The translations under genes and the position numbers were made by a program. This document shows positions 7,730 to 15,960 of a DNA stretch of 64,000 nucleotides, in pieces; positions within the stretch are counted from its first letter, which is position 1; every line of letters begins with the position of its first letter. The notes under the pieces were generated by a model. The model did no database searches, had not been told where the DNA came from, and saw nothing but the letters and a program-made list of their open reading frames with translations. Source of the DNA: Chitinophaga rupis. GTDB taxonomy: Bacteria; Bacteroidota; Bacteroidia; Chitinophagales; Chitinophagaceae. The stretch is taken from positions 1 through 64,000 of the forward strand of contig NZ_FOBB01000006.1 of NCBI RefSeq assembly GCF_900109685.1. Reading direction: 5' to 3'.

Positions 7730-8506
7730 TTATACTGCCATTTTTAATTCTGCGGCCAGCTTTTCCTGTATGGCCTGGAACGCTTCGTGGAAGCGCACCA
7801 CCTCTCCTACTATAATAATGGCGGGGTTGCGCAGCTCATGGCTGGCAGCTATGTGCGCAAGGTCGTTTACCGTGCCTACGCCTATTTTCTGGTTAGGCAG
7901 GGTACCGTTCTGGATAATGGCAACCGGTGTGCTGCCTTTGCCCTGTGCGGCGTAAGCAGCGGCTATTTCAGCTACCTTGCTCATACCCATTAATATTACT
8001 ACGGTTGTATTGGCCTGGATGGCAAATTCAAGATCGCGGGCAAGATTGCCGTTCTGTGTATTACCGGTGATCACCCAAAAACCTTCGCTTACATTACGTG
8101 CGGTAACAGGTATTTTGTTAATGCCCGGTACAGCTACTGCGCTGGAAATGCCCGGCACTATCTCCGTTTCAATACCAAACTGCTGTGCAAAGGCCATTTC
8201 CTCCTGGCCACGGCCAAATACAAATGAATCACCGCCTTTCAGGCGTACTACGCTGCCAAAAGTAAGCGCGTACTTAACGATCATGCGGTTAATCTCATCC
8301 TGAGAATATACATGCATACCGGCGCGCTTGCCTACAAAACGTTTCAGGCAGTTGGCAGGCGCGTGTTCCAGCAGTTCATTATTAGACAGCGCATCGTAAA
8401 GGATCACCTTTGCCTGCTGTATCACTTTCAAACCTTTTACGGTGATCAATTCCGGATCACCAGGTCCTGCACCTACGAGCGTTAATTTTGGAACTATTGG
8501 TTGCAT
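7730..8506 (-). CDS. cobA: Uroporphyrinogen-III C-methyltransferase
   Basis: It methylates uroporphyrinogen III twice with S-adenosylmethionine to give precorrin-2. The 258-residue protein carries the family motifs VGAGPGDPELITVKG near the N-terminus, RLKGGDSFVFGRGQEE near residue 80 and VPGISSAVAVPG near residue 115. The standalone SUMT length fits. It lies 62 bases behind the reductase gene and 40 bases before the dehydrogenase gene on the same strand. The three genes therefore make the siroheme cofactor and the enzyme that uses it. Confidence 0.95.
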   Translation of the reverse strand: MQPIVPKLTLVGAGPGDPELITVKGLKVIQQAKVILYDALSNNELLEHAPANCLKRFVGKRAGMHVYSQDEINRMIVKYALTFGSVVRLKGGDSFVFGRGQEEMAFAQQFGIETEIVPGISSAVAVPGINKIPVTARNVSEGFWVITGNTQNGNLARDLEFAIQANTTVVILMGMSKVAEIAAAYAAQGKGSTPVAIIQNGTLPNQKIGVGTVNDLAHIAASHELRNPAIIIVGEVVRFHEAFQAIQEKLAAELKMAV

Positions 8507-8568
8507 ACACTTCTCTTTAAATCAGTTGTAGTAGTGGTGAGGGACTTAAAGCCCCTCACCTTTTAATA

Positions 8569-10689
8569 TTATGCGGTTACCGGAACAGCGGCGGTAGCAG
8601 CTGCTTCACGGTAGGCCTGTGCCTGTTTGTAAAAATCTGCAGCCTGCTGATAGTATTGTTTGGCAAAGCTTTCAGCCGGTTCGTGCTCATTGATCTGCAT
8701 TACCAGTGATTTAAAACCACCTTCAATGTTGATCTTACCGGTAGCTACGAAATGTTTATCAAAATCATTAATGATACCGTGCTGTGTATTGCAGCTTACG
8801 CCTTCGCCCAGCAGCAGCGCTTTGGCGCCCTGTACAAAGGTGGAGTAAGCGTGATAAATGCCATCTGAATACTGACCTACAGCCAGCGCATCAGCACCCC
8901 AGGCCAGCTTTTCTTCGGCTTCAAACAGCAGGGTAGCTACCAGGTCTATTACCACACCCGCGCACTCGCCTACGCCAATGGCTGTTGCGTATTTTTCTTC
9001 ATGACCCCAATCCACAAAATCTTCATCCCGCAGGGTAGTCAGGTCTGTTAAAGGTTTCAGCAGCTCGTAAAAATAACGTTCGCCCTGGCGGTCGAAATAA
9101 TCATTGAACAGCTCATCTTCCTGGCCATTTGCATCAAAATCATTCAGCAGGGAACGCAGTACATCGGGGCCGCGTTTGCTCGGTACCTTTATAACCTTAT
9201 CGGCTACACGGCCTACGCCGTTACCTACAATACCACCGCCTAACAATACCTGCAAAGCGGGTAATGTTTTGCCGCCGCTTTTTAAAGAGCTGCCGTGAAA
9301 ACCAATGGCTGCAATACCATGCTGGCCGCAGGAGTTCATACAACCGCTGATCTTTATTTTAATATCCTTGTTGTATACCAGGTCAGGAAATTCATCGTGG
9401 ATCACCTGCTCCAGCTTAGCGGCAATACCGGTGCTGCTGCTGATACCCAGGTTACAGGTATCGGTACCGGGACATGCAGTAATATCTGCAATACTGTCAA
9501 AACCCGGTGCGGCATAACCTACTGCTTCCAGCACGCTGAACACGTAAGGTAAATGTGCAGGACGAATATATTTTAACAGCAAGCCCTGGTTGGCAGTTAC
9601 CCGTACATCGTTGGCTATAACGGGTTTCAGCGCCTTGATCAATTCACGGGAAGTACCGGTGCTGATGTTGCCCAGCGGCACGCGTATATAAGCGGCAAAA
9701 AAGCCTTTTTGTCTTTGCTCAAATACGTTGGTTGTTTTCCAGGCTTCGTATTGCTTGGGATCTTTGATGCTGTAAGCAGGCAGCACAGCGTTTTCTTCCG
9801 GCAGCGCTACTCTTTCTTCGGTACCATCAATCACAAATACTTTTGATTTCAGGGCTTTGCGCTCTTCCTTTACCAGGCGGTCAAACTCTTCCCAACCTAT
9901 TTTCTGGATCAGGAATTTCAGCCTGGCCTTGTGACGGCTGGCCCTTTCGCCATAACGGTCAAATACGCGCAGCACGTTCTCGATATATGGGATCAGCTGA
10001 TCTGCTTCTAAAAATTCAAAAGCGGTGTGGGCCAGGTAAGGTTGTGCACCCAAACCGCCGCCTACCAGTACTTTAAAACCGCGTACCTCTTTACCATCTA
10101 CCTGCTGCACTTTAGGGATCACGCCCACATCATGCATGAAAGCCCAGGCAGTATCCTTATCGCTGGAAGAAAAGGCGATCTTGAACTTACGGCCCATATC
10201 CTGGCAAATGGGGTTGCGCAGGAAATAGCGGAAAGTGGCATCTGCATAAGGCGTTACATCAAAGGGTTCATCCGGATCAATACCGGCTTTGTCAGATGCA
10301 GTAACGTTACGTACGGTGTTACCGCAGGCTTCGCGTATGGTCACATCATCTTTTTCCAGCTGTGCCCACAGTTCCGGCGTTCTTTCCAGGCTCACGTAGT
10401 GGATCTGGATATCCTGGCGGGTAGTGAGGTGCAGGTTGCTGATGGAGTACTCATCAGATACGTCAGAGATCCGGGCCCACTGTTGCAGCGTCATTTTACC
10501 GTAGGGTAATTTGATGCGTATCATTTGTACACCGGGCTGACGCTGGCCGTAGATGCCGCGTGCCAGGCGCAGGCTGCGGAATTTTTCATCCGGTATCTGC
10601 CCTTCCCTGAACAATTTTATCTTTTTGTCCAGCTCAATGATATCCTTCTCTACAACGGGATTTTCCAGTTCTGTTCTGAAGCTTTGCAT
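8569..10689 (-). CDS. Siroheme-dependent nitrite/sulfite reductase with C-terminal extension
   Basis: This 706-residue enzyme has two ferredoxin-like half domains and two siroheme/4Fe-4S binding repeats. The cluster cysteines appear in TACPGTDTCNLG and KISGCMNSCGQHG (CX5C and CX3C). It should reduce sulfite to sulfide or nitrite to ammonia by six electrons; the motifs alone do not decide which. From about residue 560 an all-helical extension follows that ordinary CysI or NirA lack; similar Bacteroidota proteins are called HEPN-domain proteins. Downstream cobA and dehydrogenase genes supply siroheme. The leader carries an attenuator-like structure and a strong promoter. Confidence 0.88.
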   Translation of the reverse strand: MQSFRTELENPVVEKDIIELDKKIKLFREGQIPDEKFRSLRLARGIYGQRQPGVQMIRIKLPYGKMTLQQWARISDVSDEYSISNLHLTTRQDIQIHYVSLERTPELWAQLEKDDVTIREACGNTVRNVTASDKAGIDPDEPFDVTPYADATFRYFLRNPICQDMGRKFKIAFSSSDKDTAWAFMHDVGVIPKVQQVDGKEVRGFKVLVGGGLGAQPYLAHTAFEFLEADQLIPYIENVLRVFDRYGERASRHKARLKFLIQKIGWEEFDRLVKEERKALKSKVFVIDGTEERVALPEENAVLPAYSIKDPKQYEAWKTTNVFEQRQKGFFAAYIRVPLGNISTGTSRELIKALKPVIANDVRVTANQGLLLKYIRPAHLPYVFSVLEAVGYAAPGFDSIADITACPGTDTCNLGISSSTGIAAKLEQVIHDEFPDLVYNKDIKIKISGCMNSCGQHGIAAIGFHGSSLKSGGKTLPALQVLLGGGIVGNGVGRVADKVIKVPSKRGPDVLRSLLNDFDANGQEDELFNDYFDRQGERYFYELLKPLTDLTTLRDEDFVDWGHEEKYATAIGVGECAGVVIDLVATLLFEAEEKLAWGADALAVGQYSDGIYHAYSTFVQGAKALLLGEGVSCNTQHGIINDFDKHFVATGKINIEGGFKSLVMQINEHEPAESFAKQYYQQAADFYKQAQAYREAAATAAVPVTA

Positions 10690-10699
10690 ACTGATCTGA

Positions 10700-10733
10700 T
10701 TTACGATTTACGGTTTAGATTTACGATTTATGG
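10700..10733. repeat. Heptamer array, family F (TTTACGA)
   Basis: Units TTTACGA, TTTACGG, TTTAGA (one base short), TTTACGA, TTTATGG in a row. A complementary piece (GGATCGTAAACC, 10744-10755) lies 10 bases further and could pair back. On the transcript of the reductase operon this lies between the leader terminator and the start codon. Confidence 0.75.
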
Positions 10734-10769
10734 CGGAGGTGGTGGATCGTAAACCTGGTATCTAAAATT

Positions 10770-10883
10770 AAAGCCTCCCTTATGCAAGGAGGCTTTTATA
10801 AGTAATTGTAATACAATACTTTTTTTCTATCGTTATATAGCTATGCCTCCTTATATAGCCTATATTCCCATAATTTTAGTAGA
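10770..10883 (-). promoter_or_regulatory. Terminator/antiterminator-like leader of the reductase operon
   Basis: The leader RNA (start near 10883) contains AAGGAGGC (minus 10852-10845), which can pair with GCCTCCTT (10793-10786). That same segment also pairs with the 3' arm GGAGGCTTT (10778-10770) to form a 9-bp hairpin followed by TTTAATTTTA. The two folds exclude each other, the classic layout of an attenuator or riboswitch expression platform. No known aptamer (SAM, cobalamin) is recognised, and no convincing leader peptide is visible. Confidence 0.5.
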
Positions 10884-10889
10884 CTAATA

Positions 10890-10920
10890 CAAAGATATAC
10901 AGCCCGGGCAGATAAACAAA
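10890..10920 (-). promoter_or_regulatory. Promoter of the siroheme/reductase operon
   Basis: On the minus strand TTTG (10920-10917), exactly 19 bases, then TATCTTTG (10897-10890). This is a full match to the Bacteroidota primary-sigma consensus. It predicts a start near 10883 and a leader of about 190 bases. Confidence 0.8.
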
Positions 10921-10982
10921 ACTTTTCGGGGTGAAAAGCGGGCCATAAAGGATAACTATTAATTATGCGTAATAACTGCTGG

Positions 10983-11837
10983 TTATGGGTTGGAAGGCTC
11001 CATCTGTGCCATTTCCCAGCCAATAAGGGCTTTTTTGCGGGTGGCGCCCCAGTGGTATTGGCCGGGTATACCTTCGCGCCTGATAACGCGATGGCAGGGA
11101 ATGAGCCAGGCCACCGGGTTTTGGCCAATGGCAGTACCTACGGCGCGGGAGGCATCCGGGCTGCCAATGCTTTTAGCGATCTGCTGGTAAGTGGATACTG
11201 CTCCCGGCGGTATTTGCAGCAAGGCCTGCCACACCTTTACCTGGAAATTGGTACCCTGCACCAGCAGGTGCACCTTGCCGCCCGGCATCCCCCCTTCCGG
11301 GAAGATCTGCTGCATATAACCGGCGGTAAAGGCCTGGTGCGGCTCTATATTGGCAAAGGCCCAGCGTTGTTTCAGATCCTGCAGGGCAGCTTCCTCCTGC
11401 CCTTCCTCTACAAAGCTTAACCCGCAGATTCCGCGTGGCGTAACAGCTATAAAACATTTACCGAAAGGCGTATCGTGATACCCGTACTGGATGGTAAGTC
11501 CTGCGCCGCTGTTGCGGAACTCGTTAGGCGTAACCGCTTCCATATTCACAAACAGGTCATATACCCGCGACTGGCTGGACAGGCCGGCCCATTCTGCCGC
11601 TTCTATGAGGTTGGAAGATGCCTGCAGCTTATCTTTCAGGTAAGCGGTGGTTAAGTATTGCAGGAATTTTTTTGGGCTTACACCGGCCCAGGCCGTGAAC
11701 AGGCGCTGGAAATGGAAGGGACTCAGGTGCACCTGCGCGGCCACTTCGTCCAGGTCCGGCTGCTCCTTAAAGTTTTCGGACAGGTAATCGATAGCGGTGG
11801 CAATTCGATCGTAATTCAGTTTGTCTTGTATTTCCAT
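10983..11837 (-). CDS. Ada-like protein: AraC HTH fused to O6-methylguanine-DNA methyltransferase
   Basis: This 284-residue two-part protein has an AraC-type DNA-binding domain (about residues 1-105, with VHLSPFHFQRLFTAWAGVSPKKFLQ) followed by an alkyltransferase domain. The active-site motif PCHRVI contains the acceptor cysteine near residue 250. It would repair O6-alkylguanine by transferring the alkyl group to itself. It lacks the N-terminal zinc domain of Escherichia coli Ada, so phosphotriester sensing is missing; this shorter form is common. It stands alone, with no adjacent alk genes. Confidence in the function is high, in its regulatory role lower. Confidence 0.93.
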   Translation of the reverse strand: MEIQDKLNYDRIATAIDYLSENFKEQPDLDEVAAQVHLSPFHFQRLFTAWAGVSPKKFLQYLTTAYLKDKLQASSNLIEAAEWAGLSSQSRVYDLFVNMEAVTPNEFRNSGAGLTIQYGYHDTPFGKCFIAVTPRGICGLSFVEEGQEEAALQDLKQRWAFANIEPHQAFTAGYMQQIFPEGGMPGGKVHLLVQGTNFQVKVWQALLQIPPGAVSTYQQIAKSIGSPDASRAVGTAIGQNPVAWLIPCHRVIRREGIPGQYHWGATRKKALIGWEMAQMEPSNP

Positions 11838-12089
11838 TGTATTTGCATTTGTAATATCGCAAAAGTAGCTGAGATGGGGAGGGCGGGCAACCTGATAATT
11901 GCGGAATGTGGAGATGATGTGCAGATGATGAATGCATGAATGCGCGGAGGGCTGATGTGCTGGTAGATGACCGGGTTTACTATGTGCTAATGTATTGATT
12001 AATATTTAGATAGATAATTGATGAGTGAAGATTTGCGGCAGTATGCATTCACATTTTTAGTTGTCACTCCATTTTTTTAACAATCCCCT

Positions 12090-12121
12090 ACACATTAACA
12101 CATTAGCAGATCAGCGCATTA
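12090..12121. repeat. Octamer array, family E, before the HAD gene promoter
   Basis: Units ACACATTA, ACACATTA, GCAGATCA, GCGCATTA in strict 8-base phase, ending four bases before the -7 box TATCTTTG. Same word and same orientation to the promoter as the array before yidC. The rest of the 317-base gap (11838-12089) has loosely related ATGATGTGC/ATGAATGC words but no gene. Confidence 0.8.
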
Positions 12122-12125
12122 GTTT

Positions 12126-12133
12126 TATCTTTG
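12126..12133 (+). promoter_or_regulatory. Promoter -7 box of the HAD phosphatase gene
   Basis: TATCTTTG, a perfect TAnnTTTG, 21 bases before the ATG. The -33 position falls within the octamer array and is not a good TTTG. Confidence 0.6.
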
Positions 12134-12154
12134 CGGCGCAAAAAGGCATAAAAT

Positions 12155-12811
12155 ATGGTTAATACGGTGATTTTTGATATGGATGGCTTGCTGATAGATT
12201 CTGAGCCATTATGGGGCAAGGCAATGCGGGAAGTATTTGCAACAGTAGGTGTGGAGCTGACCTCTGAGCTCACTTCCCAAACCACTGGTTTACGCACCGT
12301 AGAAGTAGTGGATTACTGGCACGACTATTTCCAATGGAACGGCAAAAGCCGGGAACAGGTAACCACCGAGATCATTGATACCGTTATTTCTAAAATACTG
12401 GCCCAGGGCACTGCCATGGAGGGCCTGCATTACATCCTGGATTATTTCCGTACCAAGGGTTTCAAGCTGGGATTAGCTTCTTCCTCTCCCCTGCGCCTGA
12501 TAGACTCTGCACTGGATCACCTGGAGATCAAACCTTATTTCAACGCCATCCGCTCTGCGGAATTTGAATCGCATGGCAAACCTCACCCCGCGGTGTACCT
12601 GGCCTGCGCAGAAGCGCTGGACAGCCATCCCCTGCACTGCCTGGCGTTTGAAGATTCCGTTACCGGTATGATAGCTGCCAAGGCAGCCCGCATGAAAGTA
12701 GTGGTAGTGCCCGAAGCGCACAACCGTAACGATAAACGTTATGCGCTGGCAGATCTGAAGCTGGATTCCCTGCTGGCGTTCGGAGATGCGGAATTAGCGC
12801 CGTTTGTTTAA
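12155..12811 (+). CDS. HAD-superfamily sugar-phosphate phosphatase, HxpB/YniC-like
   Basis: It is probably a Mg-dependent phosphatase acting on hexitol or deoxyhexose phosphates. The 218-residue protein has all HAD motifs: nucleophile DMDGLLIDSEPLW near residue 8, LASSSPL (motif II serine) near residue 110, KPH (motif III) near residue 145, and EDSVTGMIAAKAA (motif IV) near residue 170. It is close to E. coli HxpB across the whole length as I remember that sequence, including the second-position serine and glutamate after the nucleophile. Convergent with the rhamnosidase gene. A sugar-phosphate role would fit that neighbour but is inference. Confidence 0.88.
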   Translation: MVNTVIFDMDGLLIDSEPLWGKAMREVFATVGVELTSELTSQTTGLRTVEVVDYWHDYFQWNGKSREQVTTEIIDTVISKILAQGTAMEGLHYILDYFRTKGFKLGLASSSPLRLIDSALDHLEIKPYFNAIRSAEFESHGKPHPAVYLACAEALDSHPLHCLAFEDSVTGMIAAKAARMKVVVVPEAHNRNDKRYALADLKLDSLLAFGDAELAPFV

Positions 12812-12813
12812 AT

Positions 12814-12872
12814 AAGCTGAAAGCATAAAGCTGAAAGCATAAAGCAATCAACGTTCAGCATTAAGCTTTATG
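12814..12872. repeat. Heptamer array, family C (AAGCTGA/AAGCATA), with inverted arm
   Basis: Alternating AAGCTGA and AAGCATA units start two bases after the HAD stop. After a short spacer, CAGCATTAAGCTTTATGC reads back on the other strand, so a hairpin with about 10 perfect outer pairs can form. It lies between convergent genes and may act as a transcript end. The same words fill the gap upstream of cmk. Confidence 0.75.
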
Positions 12873-12997
12873 CGTTCCGCGTAATTCATAATCACACACG
12901 TCATAATTACTGCAGGGCAGTTGTATAGCATTTATACGAACCATATTTCTTCGTAACGGGAATTTTAATTTTGATAGCAAAAGGCCTTGCACGCCTG

Positions 12998-15706
12998 TTA
13001 CAACTGCGTGGTAAAGCTGTAAGTACCGGAGCCTATCAGTTCCGGCTTTTTACTACCCGGCATTATGATCCGGGCCTGCGTATTGGCAGGTATGGTTACT
13101 TCCAGCGCAAACTTCTTACCTTCTTTATGCCAGGCCACCTGCACCGGGCCATGTAATGTTTCAAAACCAGCCTTTACCCAGTCCATACCTGTTACCGGGA
13201 TGGGCGCTATTTTCAGCAGCGTAAAACCTTTGCTGTCAGGCGCCTGGCGAATGCCTGCCAGGCCGTTGTAAAACCATTCCATCAAATGCCCCAGCATCAT
13301 GTGATTATTGGATACATAGCGCAACGCAGGCCAGCTTTCTGTAAGCGCAGTGGCGCCGTGTTTCAGCTGGAAAGCATATCCCGGTACATCATCCCGCTTA
13401 TTCATATCATACAGCAGCTGTGATGCGCCGCCATTGCTTAATACGCTCACCAGGTAATGATAACCGATATCGCCTGCGGTTAATGCGTAGTTCCCTTTGC
13501 GGATGCTATCCTGCAGGTTGCTGAACACTTTTTGCCGGTAACGCCCCTCCACCAAACCGGTGTATAGTGGCATGGCATAAGCGGTTTGGCTGCCGGTGGA
13601 ATAAGTGCCGGTAGCCGGGTTAAAGAATTTTTTGTTAAATGCTTTCCGTATGCTATCTGCCAGTGACCGGTAACGGCTCACATCTGCGCGTTTGCCTAAT
13701 GCCGTAGCTATTTTAGCCATGGCATCTGCATCCTGGTAGTATATAGCCGTAGCCGTTAGTGCCAAAGGTGTTAGCTGTGCAATGCCGGGGTGTTTGGGTC
13801 CCATATCATACCAATCGCCCAGGCCATAGTCCAGGATGTGATCTTGCGCACGGCTGCCCAGGTAGGCTATGTAACGCTGCATCATGTCATATGCTCTTTC
13901 CAGCACCTGCCTATCGCCATACCAGGTGTACAGGAACCAGGGTATTTGTATGCTGGCGCTGCCCCATTCCGGTGAGTCGCGGAAGCCACCGTCAAACTCC
14001 ACGTATTCCGGCGCAATGTCCGGTACCAGGCCATCGGGCAGCTGTGCTTCCATCATATCATTTACCGTTTTATTAAAGAGGTTCAGCACATCGTAGTTAT
14101 AACCTACACAGTTGCGCAGCAAATAGGTTTGTTCCAGCCAGCCCAGTTTTTCGCGGTGCGGACAATCGGTAGCTACGCTGGCCAGGTTGCTTTTTATGCC
14201 CCAGTTAATGAGGGCAAATATGCGGTTAAACAAAGTATCAGAACAGCTGAAGCTTCCCACGGTTGGCGCACTGTTGCGGGTATGTAAAAAGGTAATATCC
14301 TGCAGCTGTGCAGAATCACCGTCTTTGTAAGTGGCGGCAGGCTCCGCGCCTTCTACCATGGCGTAGCGCAGGCCGTAGTAGGAAAAACGGGGCGTCCATT
14401 CCTCCGTGCCCTCACCTTTAAGGGTATACGAAAAATAGTAGGGCGATCCGCTGGCTTTCTGGTAAGGCAGGTGCTCATCATCCAGCAGCTCAGCGGGCGT
14501 AATACGTACTACTGCGCCCTTTTTCCCTTTTACTTTTATGCGGATAATGCCGGAAGCATTTTGTCCAAAATCCACCACGTACCTGCCCGGCTGCGGGGTA
14601 TATGTTCCTTGTACTGTAAAACTATCCATTACCTGCAGGGGATACTCCCGCTGGGCGCGCATTTCACCACCCGGGCTTTGTACGGGCAGGGCGGCCTTCC
14701 AGGCGGCATCTTTAAAACCGGGCCGGCACCAGCCCTGCTGCTCCAGCGTAGCGTCATAACTTTCACCGCCGTAAATGCTGGTGAAGGTAATTGGCGAAGG
14801 CGCTGTTTTCCAGCTGTTATCGGTTACTATTTCTGTGCTGGTACCATCAGTATAACGGATCACCAGCTTAGCCCGCAGCATAGGATAACCCTGTGCTATT
14901 ACCAGCTTGCGGTAGCGCTCCCGGTTTACATTAAAGAAACCATTGCCTACTATAGCGCCTATTACATTTTCCTCCGGTTTTAATTGCTGGGTTACATCAA
15001 AGCTGTTGTACAGACAGACCTTGTTATAATTGGTCCAGCCGGGAGTAAGAAAATCATTGCCTATCTTATTGCCGTTCAGGTACAGCTCATACTGCCCCAA
15101 TCCGCTTACAAATACCAGCGCCTGCTGCACCTGTTTCTGCACCAGGAAGGACTTACGCAGGTATGGCACAACGGAGCGCTGCAGGCCTTTGCTGCCCAGC
15201 TTATTGCCGTTGCCATGCACACCGGGGTATATTTTACTGCTATCCGGCAGGTTTTCATAAGCTATCCATTGCGCTTTATTCCATTCCTGCGCCTGCATAA
15301 TGCCGGTAGTAAAAACACCGGCGGCAGTGGCCGGGCCTCCCTTATTGGTCCACACCTCCACCTTCCAGTAACAGCTGGCAGCGCTTTGCAAAGGCTTGCC
15401 GACATAAGGTATAAAGCTGCTTTGTGCAGATGGTATCTTACCTGAATCCCACAGGTCGGGTGTGCCGGCCAGCAGGGCTTCGGATGTTGCTACCAGCAGG
15501 CGGTAATGCGTTTGCTGCACATCCCGGCCTATGGATTCCAGCTGCCAGCTGAATACCGGATGCGGTACATCAATACCTACCGGCGATTGCCGGGCTTCAC
15601 AACGTAGCTCCTTTATGTTTACTACAGCCAGGGATTGTGCATGTGTTTGCAGCTGAGCCAATAAGCACAGCGTAAAGCACACACGGAAAAAGTGTTGTTG
15701 TATCAT
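12998..15706 (-). CDS. Exported alpha-L-rhamnosidase, GH78 family
   Basis: It releases terminal L-rhamnose from plant or bacterial glycans. From the ATG at 15706 the protein is 902 residues and begins with a signal peptide (MIQQHFFRVCFTLCLLAQ, cleavage after HAQ). An N-terminal beta domain is followed by the carbohydrate-binding-like segment GWTNYNKVCLYNSFDV. The catalytic barrel has the signature SVATDCPHREKLGWLEQ, which holds the acidic residues of GH78. The C-terminus is a beta domain. A longer frame from 15775 adds 23 non-signal residues and is rejected. No SusC/SusD partner lies in the window. Confidence 0.93.
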   Translation of the reverse strand: MIQQHFFRVCFTLCLLAQLQTHAQSLAVVNIKELRCEARQSPVGIDVPHPVFSWQLESIGRDVQQTHYRLLVATSEALLAGTPDLWDSGKIPSAQSSFIPYVGKPLQSAASCYWKVEVWTNKGGPATAAGVFTTGIMQAQEWNKAQWIAYENLPDSSKIYPGVHGNGNKLGSKGLQRSVVPYLRKSFLVQKQVQQALVFVSGLGQYELYLNGNKIGNDFLTPGWTNYNKVCLYNSFDVTQQLKPEENVIGAIVGNGFFNVNRERYRKLVIAQGYPMLRAKLVIRYTDGTSTEIVTDNSWKTAPSPITFTSIYGGESYDATLEQQGWCRPGFKDAAWKAALPVQSPGGEMRAQREYPLQVMDSFTVQGTYTPQPGRYVVDFGQNASGIIRIKVKGKKGAVVRITPAELLDDEHLPYQKASGSPYYFSYTLKGEGTEEWTPRFSYYGLRYAMVEGAEPAATYKDGDSAQLQDITFLHTRNSAPTVGSFSCSDTLFNRIFALINWGIKSNLASVATDCPHREKLGWLEQTYLLRNCVGYNYDVLNLFNKTVNDMMEAQLPDGLVPDIAPEYVEFDGGFRDSPEWGSASIQIPWFLYTWYGDRQVLERAYDMMQRYIAYLGSRAQDHILDYGLGDWYDMGPKHPGIAQLTPLALTATAIYYQDADAMAKIATALGKRADVSRYRSLADSIRKAFNKKFFNPATGTYSTGSQTAYAMPLYTGLVEGRYRQKVFSNLQDSIRKGNYALTAGDIGYHYLVSVLSNGGASQLLYDMNKRDDVPGYAFQLKHGATALTESWPALRYVSNNHMMLGHLMEWFYNGLAGIRQAPDSKGFTLLKIAPIPVTGMDWVKAGFETLHGPVQVAWHKEGKKFALEVTIPANTQARIIMPGSKKPELIGSGTYSFTTQL

Positions 15707-15850
15707 AGTTGCTGTGATAGTTTCGGGCAATTGCGGGTGAACAATTGATTTCCCATAACGTAGAAATTTAAACAATAATGCGTGGAATGCCGCTTATGAA
15801 AATAGGGCAGGGTTTCAGCAGGGGCATCCTGTGGTGTCCTAGTGTAATAG

Positions 15851-15878
15851 TTGGCAGCCGGGAGTGGGCAGTAGTTGT
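15851..15878. repeat. Short heptamer array, family B
   Basis: Units TTGGCAG, CCGGGAG, TGGGCAG, TAGTTGT in 7-base phase between the rpsA terminator and the rhamnosidase start. Same leading word as the pair at 5369-5635. No inverted partner is seen nearby. Confidence 0.6.
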
Positions 15879-15905
15879 GGAGAATTGAAGAGCGTATAAA
15901 TAAAA

Positions 15906-15933
15906 AATCCCCCGACTTAAAAGCCGGGGGATT
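15906..15933 (-). terminator. Terminator of rpsA
   Basis: AATCCCCCG (15906-15914) pairs with CGGGGGATT (15925-15933), and the minus strand continues TTTTTTATTT. A strong rho-independent terminator 28 bases after the rpsA stop. Confidence 0.9.
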
Positions 15934-15960
15934 GGTATGTGAGCTTAAAGCTTGTCGTAA

